Origin: Liopterus haemorrhoidalis
Lineage: Eukaryota > Arthropoda > Insecta > Coleoptera > Dytiscidae
Length of the DNA stretch: 64,000 nucleotides
Assembly (NCBI GenBank): GCA_963971575.1
Contig: OZ020617.1
Coordinates: 38,407,626 to 38,471,625 of the forward strand
Direction of reading: 5' to 3'
Positions within the stretch are counted from its first letter, which is position 1; the number at the start of each line of letters is the position of its first letter. Position numbers and translations under genes: made by a program. Of this stretch, positions 42,647 through 54,720 are shown in pieces. The notes below the pieces were generated by a model. The model was not told the origin of the DNA. It did no database searches and was given only the letters and a program-made list of their open reading frames with translations.

Positions 42647-43515
42647 AGGGCTTCGAACCAGAACTGAACCGAAAACCGAAAAAAACCGTTATTTTTGTAG
42701 GAACGAAAACCGGAACTGAACCGAAAAAAAATATTGGTTTATTTCGGTTCAGATAAAGTTTATGGGAGTGAATATAAAATACATTTTATATAAGATTATT
42801 TTTTAAACTGATGAGCAGAAAAAAATATCGTAATTTTTTTAACTGATAAGTAAAAAAATGCGCTTCTATTATTTCGAGAGGGGGGGGGTGAATGCCAAGA
42901 ATCCCCCCTGGCAGTGGCCTTGGTATGATAATTACAAAATAAGGAATAAAATGTTCTACAAAATTATAGTAGAAAATAAATTTCTAATACAGATACAAGC
43001 ATTTACAAATTTATCACTCGGAACTGAACCGAAAATCGAAAAAAACGGTTATTTTTGTCGGAACGAAAACCGGAACTGAACCGAAAAAAAATATCGGTTT
43101 ATTTCGGTTCAGATAAAGTTTATGGGAGTGAATATAAAATACATTTTATATAAGATTATTTTTTAAACCGATGAGCAGAAAAAAATATCGTAATTTTTTT
43201 AACTGATAAGTAAAAAAATGCGCTTCTATTATTTCGAGAAGGGGGGGGTTGAACGCCAAGAATCCCCCCTGGCAGTGGCCTTGGTATGATAATTACAAAA
43301 TAAGGAATAAAATGTTCTACAAAATTATAGTAGAAAATAAATTTCTAATACAGATACAAGCATTTACAAATTTATCACTCGGAACTGAACCGAAAATCGA
43401 AAAAAACCGTTATTTTTGCCGGAACGAAAACCGGAACCGAACCGATATATATTTTTTTAATTGAACCGGAACGAAAACCGAAACGAAAAAAATAACGGTT
43501 CGACGCCCTTTTAGT
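42647..43515. mobile_element. hAT-type element with internal 360-bp tandem duplication
   Basis: Left end CAGGGCTTCGAACC, right end GGTTCGACGCCCTTTT; flanks TTTTAAAC and TTTTAGTC match at 6 of 8. Both ends are rich in AACCGAAA. From about 42660 a block of about 360 bp occurs twice (second from about 43022), with a third partial at 43381. Short frames inside repeat with the block and have no known domain. Confidence 0.68.
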
Positions 43516-44280
43516 CTTTAAATACAATATATTATGTACTATCGCAGGTGTAACACATATCTAATGCAAATATATTTTTTCCAATTTAATTTTCTCCAGC
43601 CTGCCAATTATTTAAATTCAATGATGGGACGGCTTTCCGGAAAAGTTTAGGTATCCCTGGTCGACTAACACCGATAACATTGAAGTTGATTGGCAAGCAT
43701 CACTTTAAAACCGCTTACTGCGTATACGACCGTACTTTTGCAACTCGTTTATAATTTTAAATATTCCCCACATTAATTATTCCTCAGTAAAACAATTGAA
43801 ACGCTAGACGTACTTTATATTCATTATCTCTCGCAAAAAAATCTTAATATAAGCGATGAAAAATCTCCCAACCATTATTTAATAAACATCTCGTGTTTCT
43901 TGGCAATCTAGGTTAAAATTAGCTTCTTATAAACATAAACATTGCATACAAAAGCCCTATATATACTGCTCAAATCACCAGCAATTATAGCATTCCGTGC
44001 GCAATTGTCATGTGAATATTTAAGCGAAACAGTTATACCAGTTACAAGACAAGTTATTTTATTTAGCATAAATTCCAATTAATAAATTGTTTCGCCAATT
44101 GTCTCCATTCCATCGTTAACTTTGATTTATTGGATCTGTGTTATATGTTGTCTTCTTTAGTTCATCTGATAATTTTCCATTATTTAACTATTTCTTGTAT
44201 TACGTAATGAAACATGAAACCCATTCTGTAAACATCTTCGTCAAATTACAATTTGGTAAATGACATAGATGTTAGGAAGT
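43516..44280. other. No recognised feature
   Basis: AT-rich non-coding DNA. Confidence 0.5.
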
Positions 44281-44625
44281 TATTATTATTATTATTATAA
44301 CAACAATAAGAACTGAAGCCAAAAGGATTATTTAGCTCAAAATATATACGAGTATAAAAAACAAAAACAAAAATACAAACTATACAGTGTAAATAATTAC
44401 AAATATAAATATTAAAGAGATAAATAATGCCTTGAAATCTTGGCTTTGAAAGAATTAACTGTCGAAGTCGAAATAGTATCTTCAGAGAGAGTCCCATAAG
44501 TCAAAGACACGGTTCGACAAGAAGTGTTTCCTATTTTGCTGCCTGTAGATTTCGTGTTTTAGCCTCATACTATGTCCACGCGTTGCGCTGTTGAGATTGA
44601 GTGAATATAAGGCGCTTTCTAGGTT

Positions 44626-45040
44626 GTTTTAAAGAGTAATTCGGAGCTGCTCCGAACAGTTTCGGTTGTTCCAAGCAAAAGTACTTCACACTCTCAACTA
44701 CACCAGAATTTCCTTCCCCCGTCCCCGTTTTAGAACTTGGAGTTCCTTTGTAGTGGGGCCAACAGCTGATGCAATTCAAACTTGTTAAAAATTTATCACT
44801 CATTTACAACTGTGTATTTTTTTAATATTAAATAAAATCCATTCATCTTATTATAAATATATAAATTTTAAATTATTTGTACATTTAGGATAGTTTTTCT
44901 TTCACATTTGTTAATTCGGAAGATAGCAGCGCCTCTTCCACTAAATACTCAACATAAGTGTTCCATATGCAAAAATTTTCAGAGTAGTTTGGTGTAGAAC
45001 ACTTCGGAGTAGTTCAGAATATTTCACACCTATCTGGAAA
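44626..45040. mobile_element. Unclassified insert within LINE-T
   Basis: About 415 bp interrupt the coding sequence between TSGKFTTDM and RGHSMRLK. Both ends contain a CTCCGAA block in opposite orientation (ATTCGGAGCTGCTCCGAAC at left; ACTTCGGAGTAGTTC at right), suggesting poor terminal repeats. No target duplication found. Confidence 0.5.
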
Positions 45041-45745
45041 GCACCTATTGTGTAGACATATCTGTTGTGAATTTGCCACTGGTAATGTGATACTTCTCGA
45101 TAAGGTCTCCACGAGTTCGAGGCAAGTTCAAATTTCAAGGCGTTCTTCATAGCGGAGTTGTCGAAGTTCAGAAGCCATTCGCGAAGCGCACCGTTGAACT
45201 TCTTCAAGAAGAAGTATGTCACGCTGTAAACACAGTGACCAAACAACAAAAGCATGTTCAAAGTATAGACGAATATATGCGGTATGGATTTTACGGAAAA
45301 TAATAGAAGAAATATAGGAGAAGGATTTGTGCATTGTGTAAAGGAGGGTATTAGCTTTCTTCACTATTTTTGTAATATGTGGATACTACTCGAGCTTACT
45401 GTTTATAGTAACACATAGATCAATAACTTCGTTGACTTGCTGTATCTCTGCGTTGCCAATGAAGTTGGATAGCCTTGGATTGTCCTTCCCTACATGATGA
45501 GCATTTGGTGGTATTCAGTAGTAGGAGCAGCTCTTCACACCAGGCAGTGATTTCGATAAGATCTTGTTGAATTGAAGAATTCTGGCTGATTTCCTCATAT
45601 ATCTTAAGATCGTTAGCGACAATTGATGACCGCTTTGTAAATTAGTAGTTACATCAGCAACGTAAATTAAAAATAGCATCGGACCAATCACTGTTTTGGA
45701 CACCATTAAAGACAAGAAGTGACTTCTGCAGGTTTCGAAAAACGC

Positions 45746-45753
45746 CCTGATAC
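45746..45753. repeat. Target site duplication of hAT-2, left copy
   Basis: CCTGATAC, repeated exactly at 47899-47906. Confidence 0.93.
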
Positions 45754-46202
45754 TAAGGATGGGAACGATATATCGATATTTCAAAAATATCGATACTTTA
45801 GAAAAATATATCGATATTTTTATATCGATATTTGAAATGCGATATATCGCGCAAAATATCGATATTCGCACAAAATATCGGTATTCTTTTTTACATTTAA
45901 ATATAAGCTGTTCACTTTTGTAAAAACAAACTATTCGCGACTGAAACTAATGTTGGCGGCGCTGCGTACGACAGTTGATGGCCGACGAGAAGCATATATA
46001 TCAGAAGTTTTTTTTAAATATTTATCTGTTCAAACAATATTTCGGCAAAAAAGCACTGTATTTAAGTCACTATATTTAAAAATATGTCTTAATTCACATA
46101 AACTGCAGCACAACACACTAAAAATATTATACAAATATACGCTTCTGTTTAATCTATCTAGTTGCCACCAGATGTCTCTCAGATGTTATTTGGAGTCGCG
46201 AA

Positions 46203-46568
46203 TAGTCTTTCCAAATATTTAGGCGGAACTAGATTTTGAAAACTAGTCATTTTTATCTATTAATTCGGACTTTTGGTCATTTTTTAAAAGCTTTTTACAA
46301 AGTATCATCCTCACATTGCAAATTCTAGATTAAATTGATTTTTTTTGTCATTCTTAATAAAAATTTCCCATTTATTTATTTTTTTTTGTCTTCAAAATAT
46401 GAAAGTTGTATTAAAATATTTGACATATGTCATTCGTTTCCATGGTTTCACTGTTGAAATTTAAAATTTTCATATCCAAACCTGAAACATGAAATAACCC
46501 AAGAAAGGTCCTTCTTCTCTTGACAACCTAAAATAACAAAATTTACATTTTGTTCCGCCTAATCGTCA
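46203..46568. mobile_element. GGCTATTCCAAACG-family MITE in hAT-2
   Basis: AGTCTTTCCAAATATTTAGG at left, TGTTCCGCCTAATCG at right; the last bases of the right end are lost. Collinear with 374-736. Confidence 0.78.
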
Positions 46569-46726
46569 TGTTGTTATTAAAAAAATTCACTTTCTTAATA
46601 ATGATCATAACCAATAAATCTAAAGTCGGTTTTACAGCGTAAGGAATATTTTTAATTATGTCCGTAATACACTATAAAAGTAACCAAAACGATCTGGTTT
46701 GTCCTTACAAAAGTGAACAGCATATA

Positions 46727-47600
46727 CAGGCTGTTTGTTTGAAACGGGGCATCCCGAAAATCTCCTTTATTTGTAAAGATACAAAAAATCTTCAGAACAA
46801 AAGTTAAACTAGACAAAAAGGCCCATCTAAAGGTTACTATAAGAATTCTGAGGCACTTCCGGTTTCACCGGAAATGATGTCAACTTTTGATCTAGCATAG
46901 GGAATCGATAATTTTATATTTTTTTCCTAAAAGTACATTAAATTAGCTTCACAATGACACCAAAAAGTCATATTTTTATGTTAATCATTTCAAAATGGCG
47001 ACCATTTATTTACAAAATAATAATCAACATAAGTTTTACAAAGTTGAACGTAGCAAGCTTTGAAAACAATAAAAAAAGAAACAAAATATCTCTAAAATAA
47101 ACTATTTGACTCTTTAGAAAAAAAAAACTATTAGTTTTTACAATTATTTTACAAAAAAAAAAAAATTACAAATGTTCGATCAAACCACCATTATTGTCCA
47201 CACATTTTCTAACTAGTTATAACAGTTTATTTTAGAGATATTTTGTTTCTTTTTTTATTGGTTTCAAAGCTTGTTACGTTCAACTTTGTAAAACTTATGT
47301 TGATTATTATTTTGCAAATAAATGGTCGCCATTTTGAAATGGTTAACATAAAAATATGATTTTTTGGTGTCATTGTGAAGCTAATTTAATGTGCTTTTAG
47401 GAAAAAAATTAAAAATTATCGATTCCCTATGCTAGATCAAAAGTTGACATCATTTCCGGTGAAATCGGAAGTGCCTCAGAATTCTTATAGTAACCTCTAG
47501 ATGGGCCTTTTTGTCTAGTTTAACTTTTGTTCTGAAGATTTTTTGTATCTTTACAAATAAAGGAGATTTTCGGGGTGCCCCGTTTCAAACAAACACCCTG
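46727..47600. mobile_element. Fold-back mariner-type MITE, about 380-bp arms
   Basis: CAGGCTGTTTGTTTGAAACG ... inverse of CAGGGTGTTTGTTTGAAACG, TA on both sides (46725-46726 and 47601-47602). The arms (about 46727-47105 and 47216-47600) are inverse copies with few differences; the loop is about 110 bp and keeps a transposase end (47166-47216). Likely formed from a mariner-like element by inverted duplication of its 3' part. Confidence 0.88.
47166..47216 (-). pseudogene. Vestigial transposase C-terminus in the MITE loop
   Basis: Minus strand reads LVRKCVDNNGGLIEHL then TAA. Endings of the form R.C...NGGHFEHL are common in mariner-type transposases, so this is probably the last 16 codons of the parent enzyme. 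Too short to be certain. Confidence 0.6.
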
Positions 47601-47906
47601 TATATAAGTATATATTTAATTATGAGAGCAGTTAACTAGGAAAATATTAGAAAGTTGGTTGGTAGCTGGGTGAGTACCAACTGTAAAGTGATTGTCTGTC
47701 AAATGGCGACTTCTTTTCCCATCAAGCCAACAAAAAAAAAACAAACTAATTTATATATCTTACATGTTACGAGTTAGTTATTTCGATATATCGAAAATAT
47801 CGATATTTTTACTTCGATATATATCGAATATCGATATCACACTTACGATATATCGAATCGCGTATATATCGATATTCAAAAATAAATTCCCATCCCTACC
47901 TGATAC

Positions 47907-48682
47907 AGATTAGTAGGCTACAGCTTATGTCGAATTGATCGAGTTTAAGGTAAAGTCTCTAAAGTTTAAAGTAATATTCTTACCTGGCCTAAAACAATAT
48001 ACAATTACTTAAAAATTTCTGTGTCATTTCATCTTCAGTACAGTACTCGGATATATTTATTTTTTACGACACTCCATCCCAAAAAACAAAACAGCTGCCT
48101 TGCTCAATTATTATGTAAGAAATATGCATAGTTACACAAATTTAGAATTTGTATTTGGAACTAGTACTAACTAATTTTATACTTATACTATAAAACTGAT
48201 TGAACACATTACAAGAGCCAACCAAAACAATATTAACCTATTATGTACAATCATAGAATTTGAAAAAGCTTTCAATGCTATTGAAATTTTAACTATTTTA
48301 AAAGCTCTAGATGAGAGCCGAATTGATACCCGATATTCAAACCTTACAAAAATATTCTGTGAGAAAGCTACGTCTATTTTAAATTTATAATAGTGCAACA
48401 AGACCTATGTGAATATACCCTGGACTTTACTAATGAGATAGAATATTGCCAAAACTTTTATCTCACGGATTAGAAAACATCTTTAAGCAACTGGGCTGGT
48501 CAAATAGGGATATCAATGTCACTGATAAGAGATTATCGCATTTGCGCTTTGCATTTACTATATAGCAATCGGCCATAAATGTAGCTTGTTAAATATTACT
48601 ATTGAGTTAAACCCTATCAATATGAGTTGCCTTTAAAATGCTAACAGCCAATTTATGTGTTCTTACATAAAAAAAAAGCCAC
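47907..48682. other. Mostly unassigned; weak LINE-like text
   Basis: 48181-48380 on the plus strand reads IEHITRANQNNINLLCTIIE and then FEKAFNAIEILTILKALDES, which recalls the FE.AFD block of an RT, with several defects. Too degraded to assign with confidence. Confidence 0.4.
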
Positions 48683-48697
48683 CACAGGACCGACCGC

Positions 48698-49406
48698 CAT
48701 CAAAAGTACTTGTATAAATTACATTCTAGCACCAGAGTAGAAATAACTTGGCCTAATATTTTCTAACAGAGATATTATTTATCATGACCATGGAAACGTT
48801 ACATATAAGTATGAAAAAATTTGAGACTGAAAAATTTTAATAAATTTTACAAATATTTGTTGAAATTTTTCGTTTTATCAAAAAACGTCTCAAATAAAAG
48901 TTATTAGTTATTGCATTTATCGCAACTTTTGTTCAATAAATTTTTTCGAAATATTTTTCTGTTGCTAAATATTCGCAAAAATCTTAAAATTGACACGTGT
49001 AAACTCCCATTTCTAGTCAACCGATTTTTACCAAAAGTTGATCAACTCGTTTCATTGATGTCAAAAGTTAATATGCAGTTTCATAAAAATCTTTTTAGCC
49101 TAATTTGCTCTGCACGTGTACACAGACAGACGTACAGACAGACGGACAGACAGACGGACGGACAGACAGACAGACGGACGGACAGACAGACAGACCGACA
49201 GACATCATGCTAAAAATAGTCAAAACGTTATGTAGGGACCTCAATTCGTGGAAATCCATCGAAATCTCGAAATGTCAAAATCGGTATGATCACAATACCT
49301 CCCTTATATATGTTGACGGTCGGTAAAAAAATAAAAAATAATTTCCAATTTTAATGATTACAAAGGCTGTGCCTAAACGTTAGTCAATTGTTATACAGCC
49401 AACCAA
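48698..49406 (+). repeat. Family C repeat, tandem unit 1 (709 bp)
   Basis: From CATCAAAAGTACTTG to the GTTATACAGCCAACC region. Contains the CAGA/CGGA array (about 49123-49200) and the ending TATATGTTGACGGTCGGTAA. To its left, CACCACAGGACCGACCGC is the original family C end, also seen at 5970-5988. Confidence 0.92.
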
Positions 49407-50113
49407 CATCAAAAGTACTTGTATAAATTACATTCTAGCACCAGAGTAGAAATAACTTGGCCTAATATTTTCTAACAGAGATATTATTTATCATGACCAT
49501 GGAAACGTTACATATAAGTATGAAAAAATTTGAGACTGAAAAATTTTAATAAATTTTACAAATATTTGTTGAAATTTTTCGTTTTATCAAAAAACGTCTC
49601 AAATAAAAGTTATTAGTTATTGCATTTATCGCAACTTTTGTTCAATAAATTTTTTCGAAATATTTTTCTGTTGCTAAATATTCGCAAAAATCTTAAAATT
49701 GACACGTGTAAACTCCCATTTCTAGTCAACCGATTTTTACCAAAAGTTGATCAACTCGTTTCATTGATGTCAAAAGTTAATATGCAGTTTCATAAAAATC
49801 TTTTTAGCCTAATTTGCTCTGCACGTGTACACAGACAGACGTACAGACAGACGGACAGACAGACGGACGGACAGACAGACAGACGGACGGACAGACAGAC
49901 AGACCGACAGACATCATGCTAAAAATAGTCAAAACGTTATGTAGGGACCTCAATTCGTGGAAATCCATCGAAATCTCGAAATGTCAAAATCGGTATGATC
50001 ACAATACCTCCCTTATATATGTTGACGGTCGGTAAAAAAATAAAAAATAATTTCCAATTTTAATGATTACAAAGGCTGTGCCTAAACGTTAGTCAATTGT
50101 TATACAGCCAACC
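49407..50113 (+). repeat. Family C repeat, tandem unit 2
   Basis: Repeats 48698-49404 with a constant offset of 709 bp and no difference that I can find, including the microsatellite. The 100-codon and 73-codon frames over the array are identical in both units and are not genes. Confidence 0.92.
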
Positions 50114-50261
50114 CTTATGTAATTTCTTTTTGAACTCATGGTATAAGCTAAAACTTGATATAATACACAAAATTAGATAGCAACGTATTGTGTTGCTACA
50201 TAATTTTGTTTTAGCTCATATCTAGCTTTAAAACTTATGCAACCGGGCATTAAAGTCCTAT

Positions 50262-51026
50262 TTAAGGCGGCGCAACACCCTATAGTTCCCTATAGTTTCT
50301 TATATAAAACTAATAATCGGAAATAAAATTAATAACAATCTATATATCAAAATTTACAGCGAATTTTTATCTAATAGGATAATTTATATTTTAGAAAAAT
50401 ATGTTATGTAATTGTAATTAAGCAAACTGCATTATAGGCGCGATCTTGTAGACCAATCGACGCATATTTGTGTACGATGCGGCAAATTGTAGCTAAAGCT
50501 TCATTCTACAAAAAGGATTTTAGCTATTTTGTTCTATTGTGAAAACTACTTATAGTTATTGTACTTGGTAGTCTATAATTGCCGCCATCTTGATTTTGCC
50601 GCGGTTCTCAAAATAGTTGTAACGGGTAAAAATGATTTAATTTTTGTGAAGAATACGTGTGCCAAGTGGCATTCCATTATCGTCAAGTATAATACTTTTC
50701 GACAAGGGTTCTAAACCATAAGTAATTAAGTCGAAAAAAATGTTGACGTATTATTTGAACATTTCTACACAAAAGTATATAAATATAAAAGTTATTTGAA
50801 ACCCATAAATAGATTTAAAAAATTACAGAACAATGTTGCTGATGTCAATTATTAAGTTATTGAGCGATAATATTTTTACAATAAATATTTCTACAATTAA
50901 AAATATCCTATTAGATAGATAAAAATTCGGTGCAAAATTTGATGTATAGCTTGATACTAATTTTATTTCAGTTTGTTAATTTTGTATAAGAAATTGGTAA
51001 CCTCTAGGGGTTATACGCAGCCTTAA
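50262..51026. mobile_element. TTAA-type (piggyBac-like) MITE, complete copy A
   Basis: TTAA at both ends (50262-50265, 51023-51026), then GGCGGCGCAACACCC at left and inverse GGCTGCGTATAACCCC at right. Long terminal repeats of about 110 bp (TAGTTTCTTATATAAAACTA ...). No frame. Relatives at 53440-54720, 23885-24088 and 60900-60990. Confidence 0.8.
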
Positions 51027-51279
51027 AGAATATATGCATTTAAAATAATACATAATCATTTTTAGGTGTGCTATCATATGATATTCTATAGCTATTGTTG
51101 TCAAATTATATTCCTCCCACCACTAGTTGAAGAGAGGCGCGTAAACTGAAACAAAATGATATCTCTTTCTTAAATTCAAAACGAATAAACCTTGAATTAT
51201 ACTGCTATGATCTCTAGTCTTGAAAAATCTCCCTAACTATACCGACATTGCACGGACGATAGCAAGGCAAAAGTGAAAT
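51027..51279. other. No recognised feature
   Basis: Short AT-rich non-coding stretch. Confidence 0.5.
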
Positions 51280-51688
51280 TGCACAGACTGGGCGTATCAC
51301 CAAAGAAAGGGTCGAAAGGTTAGTAACAAACATTGGTCCCTGCATCCCAGATGACAAAAGAAGAATATAATTTATTAATTAGCAATTTTGTTTTCTTGAT
51401 TATTTTGTTCTTTTGATTATATTGTTCTTTCGATTATTTTTGTTCTTTTGATTATTTTGTTCTTTTGATTATTTTGTTCTTTTGATTATTCTATTCTCTT
51501 GATTATTTTGTTCTTTCGATTATTTTAAATATTATTTATAGTATAATGTTATATGTCTCATAATTTTGTAAAAAATTGTATTATATATTATTTTCTAGTT
51601 TGTAAGTATAATTATGTAATTATTTGTTTCTTTGAGCTTAACAAGCCTATGGCTTCTGCTCTACTTTTTGTAATAATAATAATAATAA
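51280..51688 (+). mobile_element. LINE-T 3' end with minisatellite, (TAA)n tail
   Basis: CTTTGAGCTTAACAAGCCTA, TGGCTTCTGCTCTACTTTTT and a TAA run (51671-51688). Upstream is a minisatellite (51385-51525). Coding not recognisable. Confidence 0.72.
51385..51525 (+). repeat. 17- to 18-bp minisatellite
   Basis: About seven to eight units of TTGATTATTTTGTTCTTT with point changes. Confidence 0.85.
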
Positions 51689-52689
51689 AGAATGATATAT
51701 CGAAGGGAACCAGAAAATACTGATTAGGTTTAGTAAACTTCCGGGGAAGTTCGGAGCTAAAAAGTGAAGACTATCAGACCAGTTCTGTAACTCATTTACT
51801 ATGATCATTGTAACAAAATTTGTCCCTATGAGCAAGGTCAGTTACAATCATGAATGAAAGTTATTATACTTTTTATAATATTTTATCTTGTAGTAAGGTT
51901 ACTACACAGTAAATTTTTACAGAATTGATCTGTATATCTAATATAAGAAAGACATGAAAGATTGAATAAAAAGGAGGCACACATTTTTTGCAGGTAGGCG
52001 CTTTCACTAAAAACAAAAGTTACAACTTTAAATTGAGTGTGGGTATTAAGATTTCCAACAATTCTGTAGTGGTATGCACGTGAAAGGAATCCTTAAACAA
52101 TATCCTCTTGAATCGATTCGTATCTCTTTGCTTCTATTCAATTGTGAAGTTTTAATCCGAGCGCACAATCATGAAAGATATAAACATATTCTGTCGGAAT
52201 GTTCTGTAGAGTAGCAATTAGCAGATCCTCAATTCGAAAATGAAACGCACTCTCAGTGAGATGAACATTATGTCAGATTAGGACAATCAAAGTCTGCTTA
52301 ACAAGATTTATGTATACGAATGGACAGTGCGCTTTGATGGTAATTTTACTGGAAGTTTTTGTTCAAGGGATAATGTACTTTTTTAGTTTATGCGGAGAGA
52401 AAAATTAAATAAAAGGATTTTTAAATAAATATAGAAATTCTCTCATGCGTAACTGGAAACAATTTCTTTTTTGTATTTAGACCTTTTTTCATGGAAATTT
52501 CTGCAGATTAACTCTAATGGGCAATGTTTGAAATATATTAAACAGTACCCTAACCTGTTTCGCAGAACTCTAGTTTTCCATGAAATTTTTTATTTATTAG
52601 AAAGTAAATGATGTTTTTATATATAATATTTTTTAAAAGGATTTGACGATCTGTAAGTGAAATCTTAAATTTCATGTCCTGCTGAAATG
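51689..52689. other. No recognised feature
   Basis: AT-rich, no coding support, no paired ends seen. Confidence 0.5.
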
Positions 52690-52775
52690 TTTGGGATTTG
52701 CCATTTTTGGGATTTTATTGGTATCACCAAAAAAATCTTATGACGTCACTCACGTGTCTGTCTGTCAGTCCATAC
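52690..52775 (+). mobile_element. HINE-7, left piece
   Basis: TTTTTGGGATTTTATTGGTA, TCACCAAAAAAATCTTATGA, CGTCACTCACGTGTCTGTCT. It is cut at 52776 and the remainder of the element follows from about 54979. Confidence 0.75.
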
Positions 52776-52944
52776 CAGCGTTTCCCAACGGACGTTTTTC
52801 ATAGCGGACCGGCAAGCGATCTAGAAAAAAATCGCGAACCGGCAAGTTTAGAAAGTAACGTGTATCGTGTGAAGTATATGTGTAAGTTTTATATTTTTTA
52901 TTGCACTGATTACAAACACAAACCAGTGATGTAAGGCGACCACC

Positions 52945-53387
52945 GCTAGACTTGCCCTCCCATAAAAAAAAATAATAATAAAAAAAAATAGATATTTTTT
53001 TTTTTTAATTTAAAAGAAGAATTAGGTAAATCTTCAAAAATACATCAAATTATGTCCTATACAAATTTTTGTCCAAGGCTTGGTTAACTAGTTTAGATTT
53101 TAAAGTTTAATAACATCCGTTTCCGGTTTCGGATTTTAATAAAAAACAATAGGGTTCTTCCCAATTATTAGGAGAATTTTTTAGTACCAGAACGAACTCT
53201 TTAAGTTAAACCGTTTTTGAGTTATCGTGTATACACACAGACACACACACATACGGACGGCACTTCGAAAATAGATTTTTTGGATTTCCTGGACCATGAA
53301 ACGTGGTCAGCAGTCAAAATCTCGACATCGAAAATATTCGCGATTACAATACTTGCCCCTTATATATTAAAGTCGGGCAAGTAAAAA
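52945..53387. repeat. Short-TIR repeat with CACA microsatellite
   Basis: Starts ACTTGCCCTCCCATA, ends AAAGTCGGGCAAGT. It holds ACACACAGACACACACACAT and ATTACAATACTTGCCCCTTA. Layout parallels family C (tetranucleotide-like core, CAATAC.T.CCCTTATATAT, short inverted ends), so probably a related lineage. Confidence 0.65.
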
Positions 53388-53439
53388 AAAAAAAACAAAT
53401 AAAAAATCAAATATAATTAGTGAAAAAAGAAACAAATTA

Positions 53440-54720
53440 CAACCCTCAGAGATTAATAGTTTCTTATACAAAACTAACAATCTGAAATAAAATTAGTGAC
53501 AACATCCAAAGTGACATCAAATTTTGCACAGAATTTTTATCAATCTAATAGGATATTTTTGATTGTAGAAAAAATTATTGTAAAAATGTTATTGCTCAAT
53601 AGCTTAATAATAGGTATCACACAACAATGTTCTGTAATTTTTTAAATATATTTGAGTTTTCAAATAATTTATATATTTATTTAGTTTTGTGTAGAAATGT
53701 TCAAATAATACGTCAACATTTTTTTCGACATGGTTGTTTATAGTTTAGAGCTTTCGTCGAAAAATATTATACTTGATGATAATGAAATGCCACTTGGTAC
53801 CAGTATTCTTTACATAAAATAAATCATTTTTATCACCAGCACCTATATTAAGAACGGCGGCAGATTCGAGGTGGCGGCAAAAGTAGATTACCAAGTACAG
53901 TAACTATAGTCGGATTGCTGATAAGTGACTGTTCGTTGCTACAAGTATTGATATTCAATACTATATGCTTTCTCTGTCTATATCATTATAATTATTTGCA
54001 TACCCATAGGAACGTATAGTGACGCAAGTTGACAACTAACCTTCAAAATTATTTTAATAAAAAACAAAGCATTAGAAAGAAACAGCATGATTCGTAGATA
54101 TCTTTACTAATTAGAGCGCGAAAATAAATTTACAGCAGTACTCAAACAAACAAAATTATTAATTTTAAGGTTATAATTATAAATAAGGAAAAATTTATAC
54201 TGATACGTAAATTTTGGATTATAATTTGTTGTTTATTCCAGCAAATTTAAAATTAAAGTTTGTGAATTTAATAATTGGCCGCAAGCTATATTTTAATTAA
54301 TATTTATTACCAGACACTGACAGTTAAGACAAATAACAAAAAACATTTTTAAAATCGCTGAAAAATGGTAACTAGATTATTATTATATGAACGCACTACT
54401 TGATACATACATGTAACAATCACCTATCAGCAATCCGACTATATAAGTAATTTTCACAATAGAACAAATTATCTCCAAACATATTTGTAGAATGGACCTT
54501 TAGCTACAATTTGCCGCATGGTACACAAATATGCGTCGAATGGTTTACAAGATGGCGTCTATAACGCAATTTGTTTTTTTACAATTACATGACAGTTCTT
54601 TTTACAATTAAAAATATCCTATAAGATAGATAAAAATTTGCTGAAAATTTTGATATATAGATTGTTACTAATTTTATTTCAGGTTGTTAGTCTTGTATAA
54701 GAAACTGTACGGTTGTGCGC
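53440..54720. mobile_element. TTAA-type MITE copy B, split by another MITE
   Basis: TAGTTTCTTATACAAAACTA at left and inverse TACAGTTTCTTATACAAGAC at right, ending GTGCGCACCC then TTAA. Interior matches copy A in inverse order. The left TTAA end is lost. Interrupted by 53907-54441. Confidence 0.78.
53907..54441. mobile_element. 535-bp MITE with TAGTCGGATTGCTGATA ends
   Basis: TAGTCGGATTGCTGATAAGT and inverse TAGTCGGATTGCTGATAGGT, TA on both sides (53905-53906, 54442-54443). No frame. Innermost of a four-level nest. Confidence 0.87.

Larger units (their letters stand above)
44281..45753 (-). pseudogene. LINE-T remnant, longer copy, cut by hAT-2
   Basis: Minus strand. From 45745: IGPMLFLIYVADVTTNLQSG (RT motif B end to C; the YADD aspartates are mutated or lost), NAEIQQVNEVIDLCVTIN, ANTLLYTMHKSFSYIS, IYIRLYFEHAFVVWSLCLQR-type text, DILLLEEVQRCASRMA, YEERLEIFNLPRTRGDLIEK, YHITSGKFTTDM; then an unrelated insert (44626-45040) and RGHSMRLKHEIYRQQ, KHFLSNRVFDLWDSL. 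3' end with TTGGCTTCAGTTC and an (ATA)n tail (44281-44297). Same family as 19539. The 5' part would lie beyond hAT-2 but is not recognisable. Confidence 0.8.
45754..47898. mobile_element. hAT-2: second copy of the hAT-1 family
   Basis: Ends TAAGGATGGGAACGATA and CGATATTCAAAAATAAATTC then CCATCCCTA, with perfect 8-bp duplication CCTGATAC. Subterminal ATATCGATATTT repeats as in hAT-1. It holds the same MITE and, at the TA run after AAGTGAACAGCATA, a fold-back element instead of the Penelope dimer. No transposase. Confidence 0.91.

Noticed and set aside
44626..45040. Classified DNA transposon in LINE-T
   Set aside because: Terminal repeats are weak and no target duplication is visible; reported only as an unclassified insert.
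48911..50035. Open frames with TDRQTDGQTD-type repeats
   Set aside because: They are translations of the CAGA/CGGA microsatellite in family C and are the same in both tandem units.
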